Below the pieces are notes generated by a model that was not told the DNA's origin, did not search any database, and saw only the letters and a program-made list of their open reading frames with translations. A program made the translations under genes and the position numbers. 39,378 nt of DNA from Planctomycetia bacterium (GTDB lineage Bacteria; Planctomycetota; Phycisphaerae; Phycisphaerales; SM1A02), in assembly GCA_005799495.1 (NCBI GenBank), contig SYGP01000048.1, positions 1 to 39,378 of the forward strand. The letters run 5' to 3'. Shown here in pieces: positions 1 through 7,804 of this stretch. The stretch's first letter is position 1. Every line of letters begins with the position of its first letter.

Positions 1-1470
1 CAGCCAAGGCTTGAGGCTTGCTGTCCAAGAACAGACATCAACGAACCGACCGCTGCTGCGCTCGCCTATGGACTCGAGAAGAAGAAGAACGCCCGCATCG
101 CCGTGTTCGATCTCGGCGGAGGAACTTTCGACATTTCCATCCTCGATGTCGGTGACGGCGTTTTCGAGGTGCTCGCCAGCAACGGTGATGGGCACCTCGG
201 CGGCGACGACTTCGATCAGCGTCTGATCGACTTCATCGGCGAGGAGTTCCGCAAGAAGGAAGGCATCGATGTCCGCAAGGACCCGATGGCGTTGCAGCGG
301 CTGAAGGAAGCGGCGGAGAAGGCCAAGATTGAACTCTCCACGCAGCTCGAAACCACCGTCAACCTCCCTTTCATCACGGCAGACCAGAATGGACCGAAGC
401 ATCTGCAGGTCTCCGTGACCCGCGCCAAGTTCGAGGAACTGTGCGCAGACCTCTTCACGCGCCTGCGCGGACCGTGCGAGGCGTGCCTGAAGGACGCCAA
501 GTTGTCCGCCAAGGACATTCAGGAGGTCGTCATGGTCGGCGGTTCCATCCGCATTCCCAAGGTGCAGGAGATCGCCAAGGACATCTTCAAGACGACGGAA
601 CTGGACCGCAGCATCAACCCCGACGAGGTGGTCGCCATTGGCGCCGCCATCCAGGGCGGCGTATTGCAAGGCGAGGTGAAGGACGTGTTGCTGCTGGATG
701 TCACGCCACTTTCGCTCGGCGTCGAAACGCTTGGCGGCGTGATGACCAAGTTGATCGAGCGCAACACGACCATCCCGACGAGCAAGAAGGAAACCTTCTC
801 GACCGCCGCGGACAATCAGTCATCGGTCACCATTCATGTGTTGCAGGGTGACCGCGAGTTTGCGGCAGACAACCGCAGCCTCGGGCGCTTCGACCTCACG
901 GGTCTCCCGCCGGCTCCGCGCGGTGTTCCGCAGGTCGAGGTGGAGTTCTCCATCGATGCCAACGGCATCATGAACGTCAGCGCGACCGACAAGGCCACTG
1001 GCAAGAAGCAGGAAATCCGCATCACGGGTTCGAGCGGCCTCAGCAAGGAAGAGGTTGATCGGATGCGTCGCGAGGCAGAGGAGAATGCGGCAGGCGATCG
1101 TCAGCGCCGCGAACTCGTCGATATCCGCAACAGTGCAGAACAGTTGATGTACGCCACACGCAAGGGTCTCGAGGAGCACGGGTCGCGCATTTCGGCTGAA
1201 GCGCGATCGGGCATCGAGAGTGCAGTCTCGAACCTCGAGACGAAGGTGAAGACCGATGACCGCCCAGCCATCGAGGCAGCGATGAAGGCGCTCAACGAAG
1301 CGGCAGCAGAACTTGGAAAGGCGGCCTACGAGGCATCGAAGTCCGCCGGCGGCGCTGAGTCGGCGGGTGGCTCGACAGCCAATGACTCCGGCAAGGGCGG
1401 CAGTGGTGCCGCCAGCGGCGGGAAGGGTGATGTGATCGATGCTGAGTACGAAGTCAAGGACGGCAACTGA
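1..1470 (+). CDS. dnaK: Chaperone DnaK (Hsp70), 5'-truncated by the window
   Basis: ATP-dependent cytoplasmic Hsp70 chaperone that works with DnaJ and GrpE. The gene runs in from the left edge, so the start and the first part of the ATPase domain are missing. Recognisable from base 37 ([12 protein letters not shown]), then the phosphate-2 motif [11 protein letters not shown] (from about 106), the adenosine motif region VVMVGGS (about 526-546), the linker and substrate domain ([19 protein letters not shown]) and the classic C-terminal tail DVIDAEYE. Two oddities. Bases 1-36 are in frame but do not read as DnaK. The adenosine motif reads GGSIRIP, with Ile (codon 547-549) where the family has Ser/Thr. 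A strong terminator follows. The family assignment is certain. Confidence 0.97.
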   Translation, partial: QPRLEACCPRTDINEPTAAALAYGLEKKKNARIAVFDLGGGTFDISILDVGDGVFEVLASNGDGHLGGDDFDQRLIDFIGEEFRKKEGIDVRKDPMALQRLKEAAEKAKIELSTQLETTVNLPFITADQNGPKHLQVSVTRAKFEELCADLFTRLRGPCEACLKDAKLSAKDIQEVVMVGGSIRIPKVQEIAKDIFKTTELDRSINPDEVVAIGAAIQGGVLQGEVKDVLLLDVTPLSLGVETLGGVMTKLIERNTTIPTSKKETFSTAADNQSSVTIHVLQGDREFAADNRSLGRFDLTGLPPAPRGVPQVEVEFSIDANGIMNVSATDKATGKKQEIRITGSSGLSKEEVDRMRREAEENAAGDRQRRELVDIRNSAEQLMYATRKGLEEHGSRISAEARSGIESAVSNLETKVKTDDRPAIEAAMKALNEAAAELGKAAYEASKSAGGAESAGGSTANDSGKGGSGAASGGKGDVIDAEYEVKDGN

Positions 1471-1497
1471 TCTGCGCCGCACACTCGCGTGACACAC

Positions 1498-1530
1498 GGG
1501 CCTCGGCATCTGCCGAGGCCCTTTTCTTTT
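1498..1530 (+). terminator. Rho-independent terminator of dnaK
   Basis: Perfect 11-base inverted repeat (gggcctcggca at 1498-1508, tgccgaggccc at 1511-1521) followed directly by ttttctttt. It lies 28 bases after the dnaK stop and ends that transcript before the AAA+ gene. Confidence 0.93.
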
Positions 1531-1576
1531 GACGGACACTCTCGACCAGATGCGTCGTCCATGAACTGATCAGACC

Positions 1577-1594
1577 TAGCATTCCAAGAAGGAG
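1577..1594 (+). promoter_or_regulatory. -10-like element and Shine-Dalgarno of the AAA+ gene
   Basis: TAGCAT at 1577-1582 is a plausible -10 box in the gap after the dnaK terminator. AAGAAGGAG at 1586-1594 is a good Shine-Dalgarno 5 bases before the ATG at 1600. This start is of the classic leadered type, unlike many others in the window. No clear -35 is visible. Confidence 0.45.
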
Positions 1595-1599
1595 TTCCG

Positions 1600-3069
1600 A
1601 TGCAAACAGCGACCAAGCCGATGAAGTCCGACTCGCCCCCGTCGATCCGAACGCTCGCGGAGCTTCGGGAGTCGGGGTGGCAGAGTCGCAGCGTGAAAGA
1701 TGAGATTCGGTCGAACTTTCAGCGGCAACTCGCAGCGGCGAGCGCCTCGGGGGAGCCGGCCGCCTCTTCGCTCTTTCCTGGCATCGTCGGCTATGACGAC
1801 ACCGTCTTGCCGGAACTCGCGACAGCGATCATCGCAGGGCACGACCTACTCTTTCTCGGCGAAAAGGGGCAGGGCAAGAGCCGCTTGATGCGCACGCTTC
1901 CCCGCTTTCTGGATGCGTGGATTCCATTCCTCGATCTGCCGAACTCCGCTGTCCACGAAGATCCCACCCGTCCGATCACCAGTGCGGGAAAGGCGTTTGT
2001 CGCGTCGACACCGCCCGAAAGCGTTCCCATCGCTTGGTGGCATCGGTCGAAGCGGTATGCAGAACGCCTCGCTCCAGGCACGAAGTTCGCAGATCTGATC
2101 GGTGAAATCGACCCGGCAAAACTTGCGCTCGGCACAAGTATGGGCGCCGAAGACGCGCTGCACTTCGGACTCGTGCTTCGCATGCACCGCGGCATCTTCG
2201 CGATGAACGAGCTGCCGGATCTCGATGAACTCGTGCAGGTCGGGCTCTTCAACATCCTGGAGGAACGCGATGTGCAGATCCGGGGCTACCCAGTCAGTTT
2301 CGATCTCGACGTTCTGCTCGCATTCAGCGCAAATCCATCGACCTACAACCGATCGGGCAAGGTGATCCCGCAGCTCAAGGACCGCATCGGCAGCACGATC
2401 GTCACCCACTATCCGAAGGAACGCGATGCCGGGATCGCCATCACTCGGCAGGAGGCAGGTCTCGAACTTGGCGGCGAAACGCCCGTCGTCGTGCCGCCGT
2501 TCATGGACCGCGTGATCGAGGAGATCTCGATCGCCGCGCGACGCAGCAAGTTTGTGGATCAGGCCTCGGGCGTGAGCGCGCGATTCAGCGTGTCAAACTG
2601 GCGAACCATGGTGGCGAGTGCTCGGCGCCGCGGCATTCAATTGGGCGAACGCCCGGCGGTTCCGCGCATCAGTGACCTCGCACACCTCCACGCTTCAGCG
2701 ATCGGCAAACTCGAACTCGACCTCATGGGCAGCCACCAGATGACGGAACGACAAGTCGTGGATGCGATTCTTGCAGAGGCGGTTGCCAGCGTCTTCAACG
2801 AATATGTCGAAGAGCATGGGTTGCCCGCGATCTCGGAAGCGTTCTCCAAGGGTGTGCGCGTGGAAGTCGGCGATCTCGTGCCAAGCAGCGAGTACCTCGC
2901 ACGGCTGAGCAGCATCCCCGAGGCGTGGCAGAAGGCCTTCGAGGTCAACAGTGATTCCCAGCCGGCGGTGCGCGCTGCATGCGCAGAGTTCGTGCTCGCG
3001 GGGCTCTGGGCGACGGACCGCCTGAGCCGAACCACGCGCCACGGGCGCACGGCATACGAATGGAAGTGA
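1600..3069 (+). CDS. AAA+ ATPase, MoxR / magnesium-chelatase ChlI-like
   Basis: A 489-residue AAA+ ATPase of the MoxR/ChlI type. These hexameric ATPases usually act with a von Willebrand A partner as metal-insertion or protein-remodelling chaperones. Walker A is GEKGQGKS (residues 87-94). The Walker B region reads [11 protein letters not shown], with Asn-Glu instead of the usual Asp-Glu. Sensor 1 is seen in [13 protein letters not shown], followed by LKDRIGS. The ATG has a strong Shine-Dalgarno. The stop overlaps the start of the vWA gene by 10 bases, so the two are almost certainly translated together. From memory, the NELPDL form recurs in this subfamily, so the Asn need not mean loss of activity. 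The substrate is unknown; lying behind dnaK fits a role in protein quality control, but that is inference. Confidence 0.85.
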   Translation: MQTATKPMKSDSPPSIRTLAELRESGWQSRSVKDEIRSNFQRQLAAASASGEPAASSLFPGIVGYDDTVLPELATAIIAGHDLLFLGEKGQGKSRLMRTLPRFLDAWIPFLDLPNSAVHEDPTRPITSAGKAFVASTPPESVPIAWWHRSKRYAERLAPGTKFADLIGEIDPAKLALGTSMGAEDALHFGLVLRMHRGIFAMNELPDLDELVQVGLFNILEERDVQIRGYPVSFDLDVLLAFSANPSTYNRSGKVIPQLKDRIGSTIVTHYPKERDAGIAITRQEAGLELGGETPVVVPPFMDRVIEEISIAARRSKFVDQASGVSARFSVSNWRTMVASARRRGIQLGERPAVPRISDLAHLHASAIGKLELDLMGSHQMTERQVVDAILAEAVASVFNEYVEEHGLPAISEAFSKGVRVEVGDLVPSSEYLARLSSIPEAWQKAFEVNSDSQPAVRAACAEFVLAGLWATDRLSRTTRHGRTAYEWK

Positions 3070-4841
3070 CATCCGCTGATGGGGATCGCTTGGAACCCGC
3101 GCGGTCGCAACCGCTCGGCGGCGTTGTCCAGTCCTATCTCGGCTATGACCCACTGCGCTTCGGGAGTGCGCAGCCCGCCGATGCCGGCGGTGCCGCGCGC
3201 GGGGCACTCGAGCACATGCTGCACAGCGGCTCCATGCGGAGGTTCAGCGAAGAGGATCTCGCGAATGCGGTGGAGATCGATCCGTCTCAGATTGCCGGGC
3301 TTGGCCCGAGCATCGATGCACTCATCGCCACGCTGGAGGAACGCCGCCGCATGATCCTGGGGCGCTACGACCCTTCGCGCGCCATGGACGATGCGCGCCG
3401 TGCGTTCCGCGAGGCGGCGCAGCGCGTCGGAGATCGGCGCGATGACTCCCCCGTTTCGCGCGCGCTGCACCGTGCCATCGCCGGCGAGCAACTTCGCGAT
3501 CTGGAGCGGCTCTGGTACCGTTTGCCCGAGAACTCGCCGAGCCAGCGTGCCCTCACCCAAGCGCTCGAACGCCTCCGCGAGAAGTACGAGCTGGACCAAC
3601 TTCATTCGGGCTGGGAGTGGCTTGGACGCGAGCGGCTTGATGTGCCGCACGCGCTCGAAGTGAAGGCGGAACTCGATGAGATCGAGAGGCTTCTGGCGCA
3701 GCTTCGAGAGGCGCGCAAGAACGCGAAGCTCGCGATCATCGACCTCGAAGCGCTCGCGCAGTTTGCACAGCAGGAGCAGATCGACTCGCTGCGGGAGGCG
3801 CAGCAACGTGTGCGCGACCTGCTCGAGCGACTGGCGCAGGAGGCTGGGCTGCAACGCGACGAGGAGGGCGGCTACTCGGTGTCGCCGAAGACGATGCGCC
3901 TCTACCAGTCGGGACTTCTCGCGACGATCTTCGGCGACCTTCAGGCTGCTCGGAGCGGGCGACACGAAGGCGTGCTCTCCTCCGATGGCGCAGTCGAACT
4001 GCCATCCACCCGCGCATGGGAGTTCGGCGACAGCCCTGCAGCGCTCGATCTGCCGCAGAGCATGGTGAACGCCATGCTGCGCGAAGCAGCCACGCGAAAC
4101 GCGGGCGACCCCGTTCGCATGCGCAGCGAAGACATGGTCGTTCACAACACGCGGCAGCAACCCAAGTGCGCCACGGCGGTGATCATGGACATGTCAGGAT
4201 CGATGCGCTCGAGCGGGCAATATGTGCAGGTGAAGCGCATGGCGTTGGCGCTCGATGGGCTCATCCGAAGCGAGTACCCGGGCGACTTCCTGCAGTTCGT
4301 GGAGATGTTCACCTTGGCCAGACTGTGTGCGCCAGGAGAAGTGATGACGCTGCTGCCCAAGCCCGTCATGATCCATGATCCGGTCGTGCGGCTTCGAGCG
4401 GACATGTCGGATCCAGAGATCTCGGAACTGGATCTGCCACCCCACTTCACCAACATCCAGCGCTCTCTCGCGCTGGCGCGGCAGTGGCTCGCGGGACGGC
4501 CAACGCCCAATCGTCAGATCACGCTCATCACCGATGGCCTGCCGACTGCACACTTTGAAGGCAGTGATCTCTACATGCTCTACCCGCCCGATCCGCGCAC
4601 GGAACGCGAGACGCTGCGCGAGGGGCTCCGCTGCCGAGAGCAAGGCATCACCATCAACATCCTCCTTCTCCCAAGTTGGAATCAGGACGAGAACGACATC
4701 CGATTCGCACACCGCCTCGCGGAATCCACCGCTGGACGCGTCTTCTTCGTTGCAGGCGGAGATCTCGACCGCTTCGTCGTCTGGGATTATGTGCGCCGTC
4801 GGCGCTCCATTCTGGGCAATCGCCCCCGCTCATCGGATTGA
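3060..4841 (+). CDS. von Willebrand factor A domain protein, partner of the AAA+ ATPase
   Basis: A 593-residue protein with an N-terminal helical, charged region rich in Glu/Arg heptads (roughly residues 60-280, coiled-coil-like) and a C-terminal vWA domain. The MIDAS metal site is intact: DMSGS at residues 377-381 and the distal Asp in ITDGLP (Asp492). Such proteins pair with MoxR/ChlI ATPases, as ChlD pairs with ChlI, and present substrate or metal to the ATPase ring. The ATG at 3060 is preferred over an upstream in-frame GTG at 2979 because it overlaps the AAA+ stop by only 10 bases. No signal peptide or membrane segment is seen, so it is probably cytoplasmic. Function beyond the pairing is not known. 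Confidence 0.85.
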   Translation: MEVTSADGDRLEPARSQPLGGVVQSYLGYDPLRFGSAQPADAGGAARGALEHMLHSGSMRRFSEEDLANAVEIDPSQIAGLGPSIDALIATLEERRRMILGRYDPSRAMDDARRAFREAAQRVGDRRDDSPVSRALHRAIAGEQLRDLERLWYRLPENSPSQRALTQALERLREKYELDQLHSGWEWLGRERLDVPHALEVKAELDEIERLLAQLREARKNAKLAIIDLEALAQFAQQEQIDSLREAQQRVRDLLERLAQEAGLQRDEEGGYSVSPKTMRLYQSGLLATIFGDLQAARSGRHEGVLSSDGAVELPSTRAWEFGDSPAALDLPQSMVNAMLREAATRNAGDPVRMRSEDMVVHNTRQQPKCATAVIMDMSGSMRSSGQYVQVKRMALALDGLIRSEYPGDFLQFVEMFTLARLCAPGEVMTLLPKPVMIHDPVVRLRADMSDPEISELDLPPHFTNIQRSLALARQWLAGRPTPNRQITLITDGLPTAHFEGSDLYMLYPPDPRTERETLREGLRCREQGITINILLLPSWNQDENDIRFAHRLAESTAGRVFFVAGGDLDRFVVWDYVRRRRSILGNRPRSSD

Positions 4842-4879
4842 TTCCCGATATCTGAACTGGACTCTCCGCGCCTCTCGGC

Positions 4880-4885
4880 TACCTT
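4880..4885 (+). promoter_or_regulatory. -10-like TACCTT, leaderless-type start
   Basis: TACCTT ends 6 bases before the ATG at 4892, and no Shine-Dalgarno is present. It fits the leaderless pattern seen repeatedly in this window. Confidence 0.5.
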
Positions 4886-4891
4886 TCGTTC

Positions 4892-6007
4892 ATGGCCTGC
4901 AACCGTTCGAAGATCGTGCGGAGTCCGATTGCTGAAGTGGCCGCCTGCAGCGCGATTGCGCTGATCTTTGGGATCTGTGCCGCGTCGGCGCAGAGCCTTC
5001 TGCTCGTGCCCGACTCGCTTCCAAACTCGTCTGGTGCGAAGGTGTGGGCTTTCAGTGCGGTGGACGGATCCGTCGTCAATCCGGACTTCATTGCGCCAGA
5101 CGCACACCTGTCGCAGCCGATCGAGATCGTGGTCAGTCCGGCGGGCACGCTGCTCATCACCGACGAGACTGCCAATGCGATCTTCGAGTATTCGGTGGGT
5201 GGAAGGTACATCCGCACCATCGTCGGCCCGTCCGAGGGCATCGACCGACCGTATGGCATGGAAGTCGTCGGCGAATGGATCTATTTCTCTATGTCCATCA
5301 CTCAGGGCAGTGTCACGACAGGTGTTCTCAAGCGCGTGCGTTTGGACGGCACAGGCCTCGAAGATTGGTGCGTTCTGCCGCAGGTGGTCTCTCCGCGCGA
5401 CATCGTGCACATCGGCAACGGCGAGTTTCTCGTTGGCGATTCAGGGTTGCACCCCGGCGGCGAGGACATCGAACGCATCGGTCCCAACTGCTCCATTTCG
5501 GCGGGACCGTGGCACGACAGTGACGGCATCAGCGGCATCGACTTCCCACAGCAGATCACTCTGCCCGGCGACGGCACCGTGCTTGCAGCAGGATTCTCCG
5601 ATCCGTACGGGCTCTTCACATACGACCTGCAACTCGGACTGGAGATCGCGCGCGTCTCGAGTCTGCTCTTGTCTCCGCGCGGCGTTCATCTGATGCACGA
5701 TGGCCGTTACTTCTACACGGGCGGAACGCGCGTGACGATCTGGGATCCCATCGCCAACCAGAACATCGTGATCGTCAATCAGGTTTCGCCTACCGCCAGC
5801 GTGGCAAGTTTTCGCTGGGTCACACCCATCACGATCGCGCCCGCCTGTCCGACAGATCTCGACGGTGACGGCACAACGGGGGGCAGCGACCTCACCGTGC
5901 TCCTCGGCGCCTGGGGATCCGTGGATGGCGATGTGAATGGCGATGGGATGACGGACGGCTCCGACCTTTCGGTGCTTCTTGGCGCGTGGGGCGTTCCCTG
6001 CGATTGA
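4892..6007 (+). CDS. Secreted beta-propeller-like protein with dockerin-like C-terminus
   Basis: A 371-residue exported protein. Residues 1-33 form a signal peptide (basic start, hydrophobic stretch AACSAIALIFGICA, likely cleavage after ASA). The middle resembles NHL/SMP-30-type propellers by its repeated 'position, then event' strands (LLITDETANAIFEYSVGG, FLVGDSG, FYTGGTRVTIWDP), but no single family is certain. The C-terminus after Cys-Pro carries two Ca-binding dockerin-like loops, DLDGDGTTGGSDLTVLLGAWG-type and DVNGDGMTDGSDLSVLLGAWG-type, as is common in Phycisphaerae surface proteins. A -10-like TACCTT ends 6 bases before the ATG. Probably a single-gene unit. Enzymatic activity cannot be inferred. 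Confidence 0.8.
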   Translation: MACNRSKIVRSPIAEVAACSAIALIFGICAASAQSLLLVPDSLPNSSGAKVWAFSAVDGSVVNPDFIAPDAHLSQPIEIVVSPAGTLLITDETANAIFEYSVGGRYIRTIVGPSEGIDRPYGMEVVGEWIYFSMSITQGSVTTGVLKRVRLDGTGLEDWCVLPQVVSPRDIVHIGNGEFLVGDSGLHPGGEDIERIGPNCSISAGPWHDSDGISGIDFPQQITLPGDGTVLAAGFSDPYGLFTYDLQLGLEIARVSSLLLSPRGVHLMHDGRYFYTGGTRVTIWDPIANQNIVIVNQVSPTASVASFRWVTPITIAPACPTDLDGDGTTGGSDLTVLLGAWGSVDGDVNGDGMTDGSDLSVLLGAWGVPCD

Positions 6008-6040
6008 GCCGCCGACCCATCCGGGCACACTGACCAACAA

Positions 6041-6075
6041 CAACGCCGCGCGCACGAACGGTGCGCGCGGCGTTG
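6041..6075. terminator. Long GC-rich hairpin between convergent genes
   Basis: Perfect 15-base stem (caacgccgcgcgcac, with its complement at 6061-6075) and a 5-base loop (6056-6060). It sits between a rightward and a leftward gene end. There is no T-run on either side, so it is a terminator-like or mRNA-end-protecting hairpin rather than a textbook intrinsic terminator. It could serve both strands. Confidence 0.6.
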
Positions 6076-6130
6076 ACTCTTGAAACCGCCCCCATCCCGA
6101 AGGCGGGTGGCTCGTGTCTCCGGCGTCAGC

Positions 6131-6769
6131 TCAGCGGCGCCGACGCGCGGAAAGTCCAGCCAATCCAATCAGAGCGATTGCGCCTGGGGCGGGCACGACA
6201 CTGAAGGTGGCAACGCTTGTCGCCGTGGTCGATGAGCCAGTGGAAACGAACCCAGACCAGACATTGAACGTGAAGGTCGTGCTGAAGGAAATGCTGTAGG
6301 AGCCGTTGCTCAACCCCGCAGAGAGGTTGGTGTTCTGCGCTGGGGCAGAGAGCTGCCAGAAACGGTTGTTGCCGCTCACGCCAGTCTGGAAAAGTTCATA
6401 AGAGTTGCTCGAGATGACATTGCCACCCGACATCACGGTGACGGCGAGGGAGGCAGTGTTGCTGCCGTCGAGCCAGTTATCGTTGCTCAAAGCGCCAGCT
6501 GGGATGTTCCCGCCGTTGTAGGCGTAGTTCTCGAAGTACCAGTTTCCCAGAATAAGCGGTGCGAAGGGCTGAACGTCATTAAAGATGAATTGATCGAGGA
6601 CCGGGTTGTAGGGCGCTCCGACCGCGGAAACGTAGGAGGTCGATGACGATTCACCGAAGCGGAATGCGCCCGTTGCCTCCACGACGCCGATGTCGGCTGC
6701 GGCAAAGTTGCCAGCGGCAAGCAAGGTCGAAACGGACACGAAAGTCATGGATCGATTCAATGTGCTCAT
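6131..6769 (-). CDS. Exported PEP-CTERM-like protein
   Basis: A 212-residue protein with an N-terminal signal peptide (MSTLNRSMTFVSVSTLLAAG, cleavage probably near FAAA/D), a Ser/Thr/Asn-rich beta-strand body, and a C-terminal sorting tail: VPAPGA, a hydrophobic IALIGLAGL segment and terminal RRRR. This tripartite tail (PEP-like motif, membrane segment, Arg cluster) is the PEP-CTERM-type signal read by exosortase systems. The body is not recognised. It lies 65 bases downstream of another gene with the same tail, so the two may share a transcript. No Shine-Dalgarno or close -10 box is visible before the ATG. Confidence 0.8.
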   Translation of the reverse strand: MSTLNRSMTFVSVSTLLAAGNFAAADIGVVEATGAFRFGESSSTSYVSAVGAPYNPVLDQFIFNDVQPFAPLILGNWYFENYAYNGGNIPAGALSNDNWLDGSNTASLAVTVMSGGNVISSNSYELFQTGVSGNNRFWQLSAPAQNTNLSAGLSNGSYSISFSTTFTFNVWSGFVSTGSSTTATSVATFSVVPAPGAIALIGLAGLSARRRR

Positions 6770-6834
6770 GGGAATTCACTCACTTGGGTAAGAAAGTTCT
6801 GAACGGAGGTAATGAACTGATGGGAGCTGAAAGT

Positions 6835-7530
6835 TCAGCGACGACGACGAGAACCTACAAGCCCGGCGACGCCGAGCAGCGCGAGCGCGCCAGGGGCAGG
6901 AACCAAGTCCCCGCTCACAACGACATTGTCGATGCGGTTCGACCCAGTTGCTGCGCCAGCAACCAGGGCGCGGAAACGAATCAGGAGTTGATTCGCATTT
7001 TCAGCACCCGCCAACGCCTGCGAACTGGTGTAGAGCGCGCTGTAGGTGCTCGAGCTCCATGTCGCGGGAGAGCCGCCACCACCAGATTGCAGCACCGTGT
7101 AGTTGATCCCAGTCGACCAACTCGCTCCGCCATCGACACTGAAGATCAGCTCAAACGACGACGGACCTGTGGAACTTCGGGCCTGATCCCAAGACACCGA
7201 AATGTTCTGGTAGTTCGATGTTGACGCCCGTGCCTCGTAGTAATCGCCGATTGACCAGTTGTTGCTGCTGAACGCATACTGAGATCCGTTACCCGAGGGA
7301 GAGGTGTATGTCGCCGCGGCAAGTGTGTGGAAAGAACGCAGTTCGCTGCCTGCAGTCTGCTCACCTGCGTCCGCAGCGCCAACCGAATAGTTCTGCCCAG
7401 TTGGGACTTGCCCGGTGCCGGTGGGGAACGCAGTCGTGATCGACCAGCTCGCGACGACCGCTGCGCTCGACGACATCGAAGCGCCTGCAGCGACAACAAC
7501 CGCAACAACTGAGGACATTTTGGGGGACAT
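6835..7530 (-). CDS. Exported PEP-CTERM-like protein
   Basis: About 231 residues from the ATG at 7530. That start has a GGAG Shine-Dalgarno 10 bases upstream and gives a proper signal peptide (MSPKMSSVVAVVVAAGAS...). The open frame extends up to 7818, but that N-terminal part lacks coding character and runs into the divergent promoter region. The body is rich in Ser, Gly and aromatic residues and has lectin/jelly-roll-like spacing (SWDQARSSTGPSSFELIFS, IDNVVVSGD). It ends in VPAPGALALLGVAGLVG followed by RRRR, the same sorting tail as its downstream neighbour. 'IDNVVVSG' immediately before the tail is typical of CTERM proteins. Function unknown, probably surface-attached. Confidence 0.8.
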   Translation of the reverse strand: MSPKMSSVVAVVVAAGASMSSSAAVVASWSITTAFPTGTGQVPTGQNYSVGAADAGEQTAGSELRSFHTLAAATYTSPSGNGSQYAFSSNNWSIGDYYEARASTSNYQNISVSWDQARSSTGPSSFELIFSVDGGASWSTGINYTVLQSGGGGSPATWSSSTYSALYTSSQALAGAENANQLLIRFRALVAGAATGSNRIDNVVVSGDLVPAPGALALLGVAGLVGSRRRR

Positions 7531-7610
7531 GGGGGAAGGGCTCCAAGGAACTTGCGCATCGTTCCAATCAGCCCGCGCTGATTGCCCTAACACCGCCCCG
7601 CCGTGCAGCG

Positions 7611-7638
7611 AAAGTAACACCACAACAACCAAAGTCAA
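7611..7638 (-). promoter_or_regulatory. Possible sigma70 promoter of the CTERM gene pair
   Basis: On the minus strand, TTGACT (7638-7633) is followed after 16 bases by TACTTT (7616-7611), about 80 bases upstream of the ATG at 7530. The rest of the 274-base divergent gap (7531-7804) shows nothing else I can support except the ptsI Shine-Dalgarno. Confidence 0.35.
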
Positions 7639-7804
7639 TCCAAATCGCCACCTTTCGAGACTTTCCTGGTTGCCGGTCCTTGCTGATTCGAGTACAACTG
7701 CCCAGCGACAAGGGATAGGTTCCCCTTTCCGCATTGACCGTTGCTCTGGGTTCTGGATGGTCTGGAACCGCAGCGACTGACTCAAGCTTCGGAGAGCCAA
7801 CGCT

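Noticed and set aside
820-1539. Long minus-strand open frame opposite dnaK (similar ones at 2637-4160, 10221-11258 and 12556-14111)
   Set aside because: They mirror conserved plus-strand genes, have no recognisable domains and arise from high GC at third codon positions.
2200-2230. Asn in Walker B as proof that the AAA+ protein is dead
   Set aside because: Walker A, sensor 1 and the partner gene are intact, and NELPDL appears, as I recall it, to be usual in this subfamily.
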